This document shows, in pieces, positions 63,990 through 64,000 of a stretch of DNA of 64,000 bases. Positions within the stretch are counted from its first letter, which is position 1. Each line of letters begins with the position of its first letter. The position numbers and the translations under genes are program-made. The notes under the pieces are model-generated. The model made no database searches and was not told where the DNA came from. It was given only the letters and a program-made list of their open reading frames with translations. The DNA comes from Amoebophrya sp. A120 (taxonomy: Eukaryota > Sar > Dinophyceae > Syndiniales > Amoebophryaceae). The DNA lies in NCBI GenBank assembly GCA_905178155.1, contig CAJINV010000005.1:4260918-4324917 (forward strand). The letters are read 5' to 3'.

Positions 63990-64000
63990 TGCTTCGACGT

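Noticed and set aside
1-64000. tRNA, rRNA or snRNA genes
   Set aside because: Read by eye on both strands, no cloverleaf core, rRNA-like block or Sm-site hairpin stood out. A covariance-model scan would be needed to exclude them.

Overview
This 64 kb window is nuclear DNA of a eukaryotic protist. The best fit is a dinoflagellate-lineage alveolate, most probably Amoebophrya-like (Syndiniales). Four things point there. Every gene recognised lies on the minus strand, in one long co-directional array. Genes are split by many short introns. A dinoflagellate-type translation elongation factor 1-alpha is present. At least 31 introner elements (short terminal-inverted-repeat insertions acting as introns) are packed into the genes. 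The genus is inference; the introners and the gene families are read directly from the sequence.

Layout, left to right, all genes minus strand. 0-2.6 kb: end of an unknown gene, then minisatellites and C-rich low-complexity DNA. 2.6-5.2 kb: two neighbouring unknown proteins that share a degenerate ~30-residue repeat. 5.5-9.8 kb: a large calcium-channel alpha2/delta-like vWA protein with a mucin-like tail. 10-13 kb: mostly empty. 13.3-17.5 kb: cytosolic-type Xaa-Pro aminopeptidase. 18.3-25.9 kb: a full-length ABC-D transporter with two transmembrane/ATPase halves. 26.4-28.3 kb: end of an unknown gene plus a duplicated exon. 28.4-30.3 kb: PlsC-type acyltransferase. 31.1-33.2 kb: unknown coiled-coil-like protein. 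33.7-37.1 kb: leucine-rich-repeat protein. 38.4-44.7 kb: COG2 of the conserved oligomeric Golgi tether. 45.9-50.6 kb: YIF1, a Golgi/ER membrane protein. 51.8-57.2 kb: MFS transporter of SLC17 type. 58.1-58.8 kb: unknown exon. 59.35-61.0 kb: EF-1alpha. 61.3-64 kb: unknown exons.

The main feature is the introner system. I sort the elements into families A-H by their terminal inverted repeats (TIRs); the names are mine. Nearly all begin TAT and end ATA, and 28 of 31 have perfect 5-bp target-site duplications (TSDs). In many genes, removing the element plus one TSD copy restores the reading frame and a conserved protein motif exactly (COG2, YIF1, LRR, aminopeptidase, ABC-D, MFS, vWA). The cut ends generally do not offer GT...AG, so these are non-canonical introns whose removal may depend on TIR pairing. 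The window also holds an apparent empty-site paralogue of one insertion, one element nested in another, coding sequence that matches an element end, and micro-exons squeezed between elements. Ordinary GT-AG introns coexist with them; EF-1alpha has only those.

The genes show no operon-like functional logic. COG2 and YIF1, adjacent and both in Golgi trafficking, are the only thematic pair. Exon boundaries not fixed by a conserved motif or a TSD are approximate.
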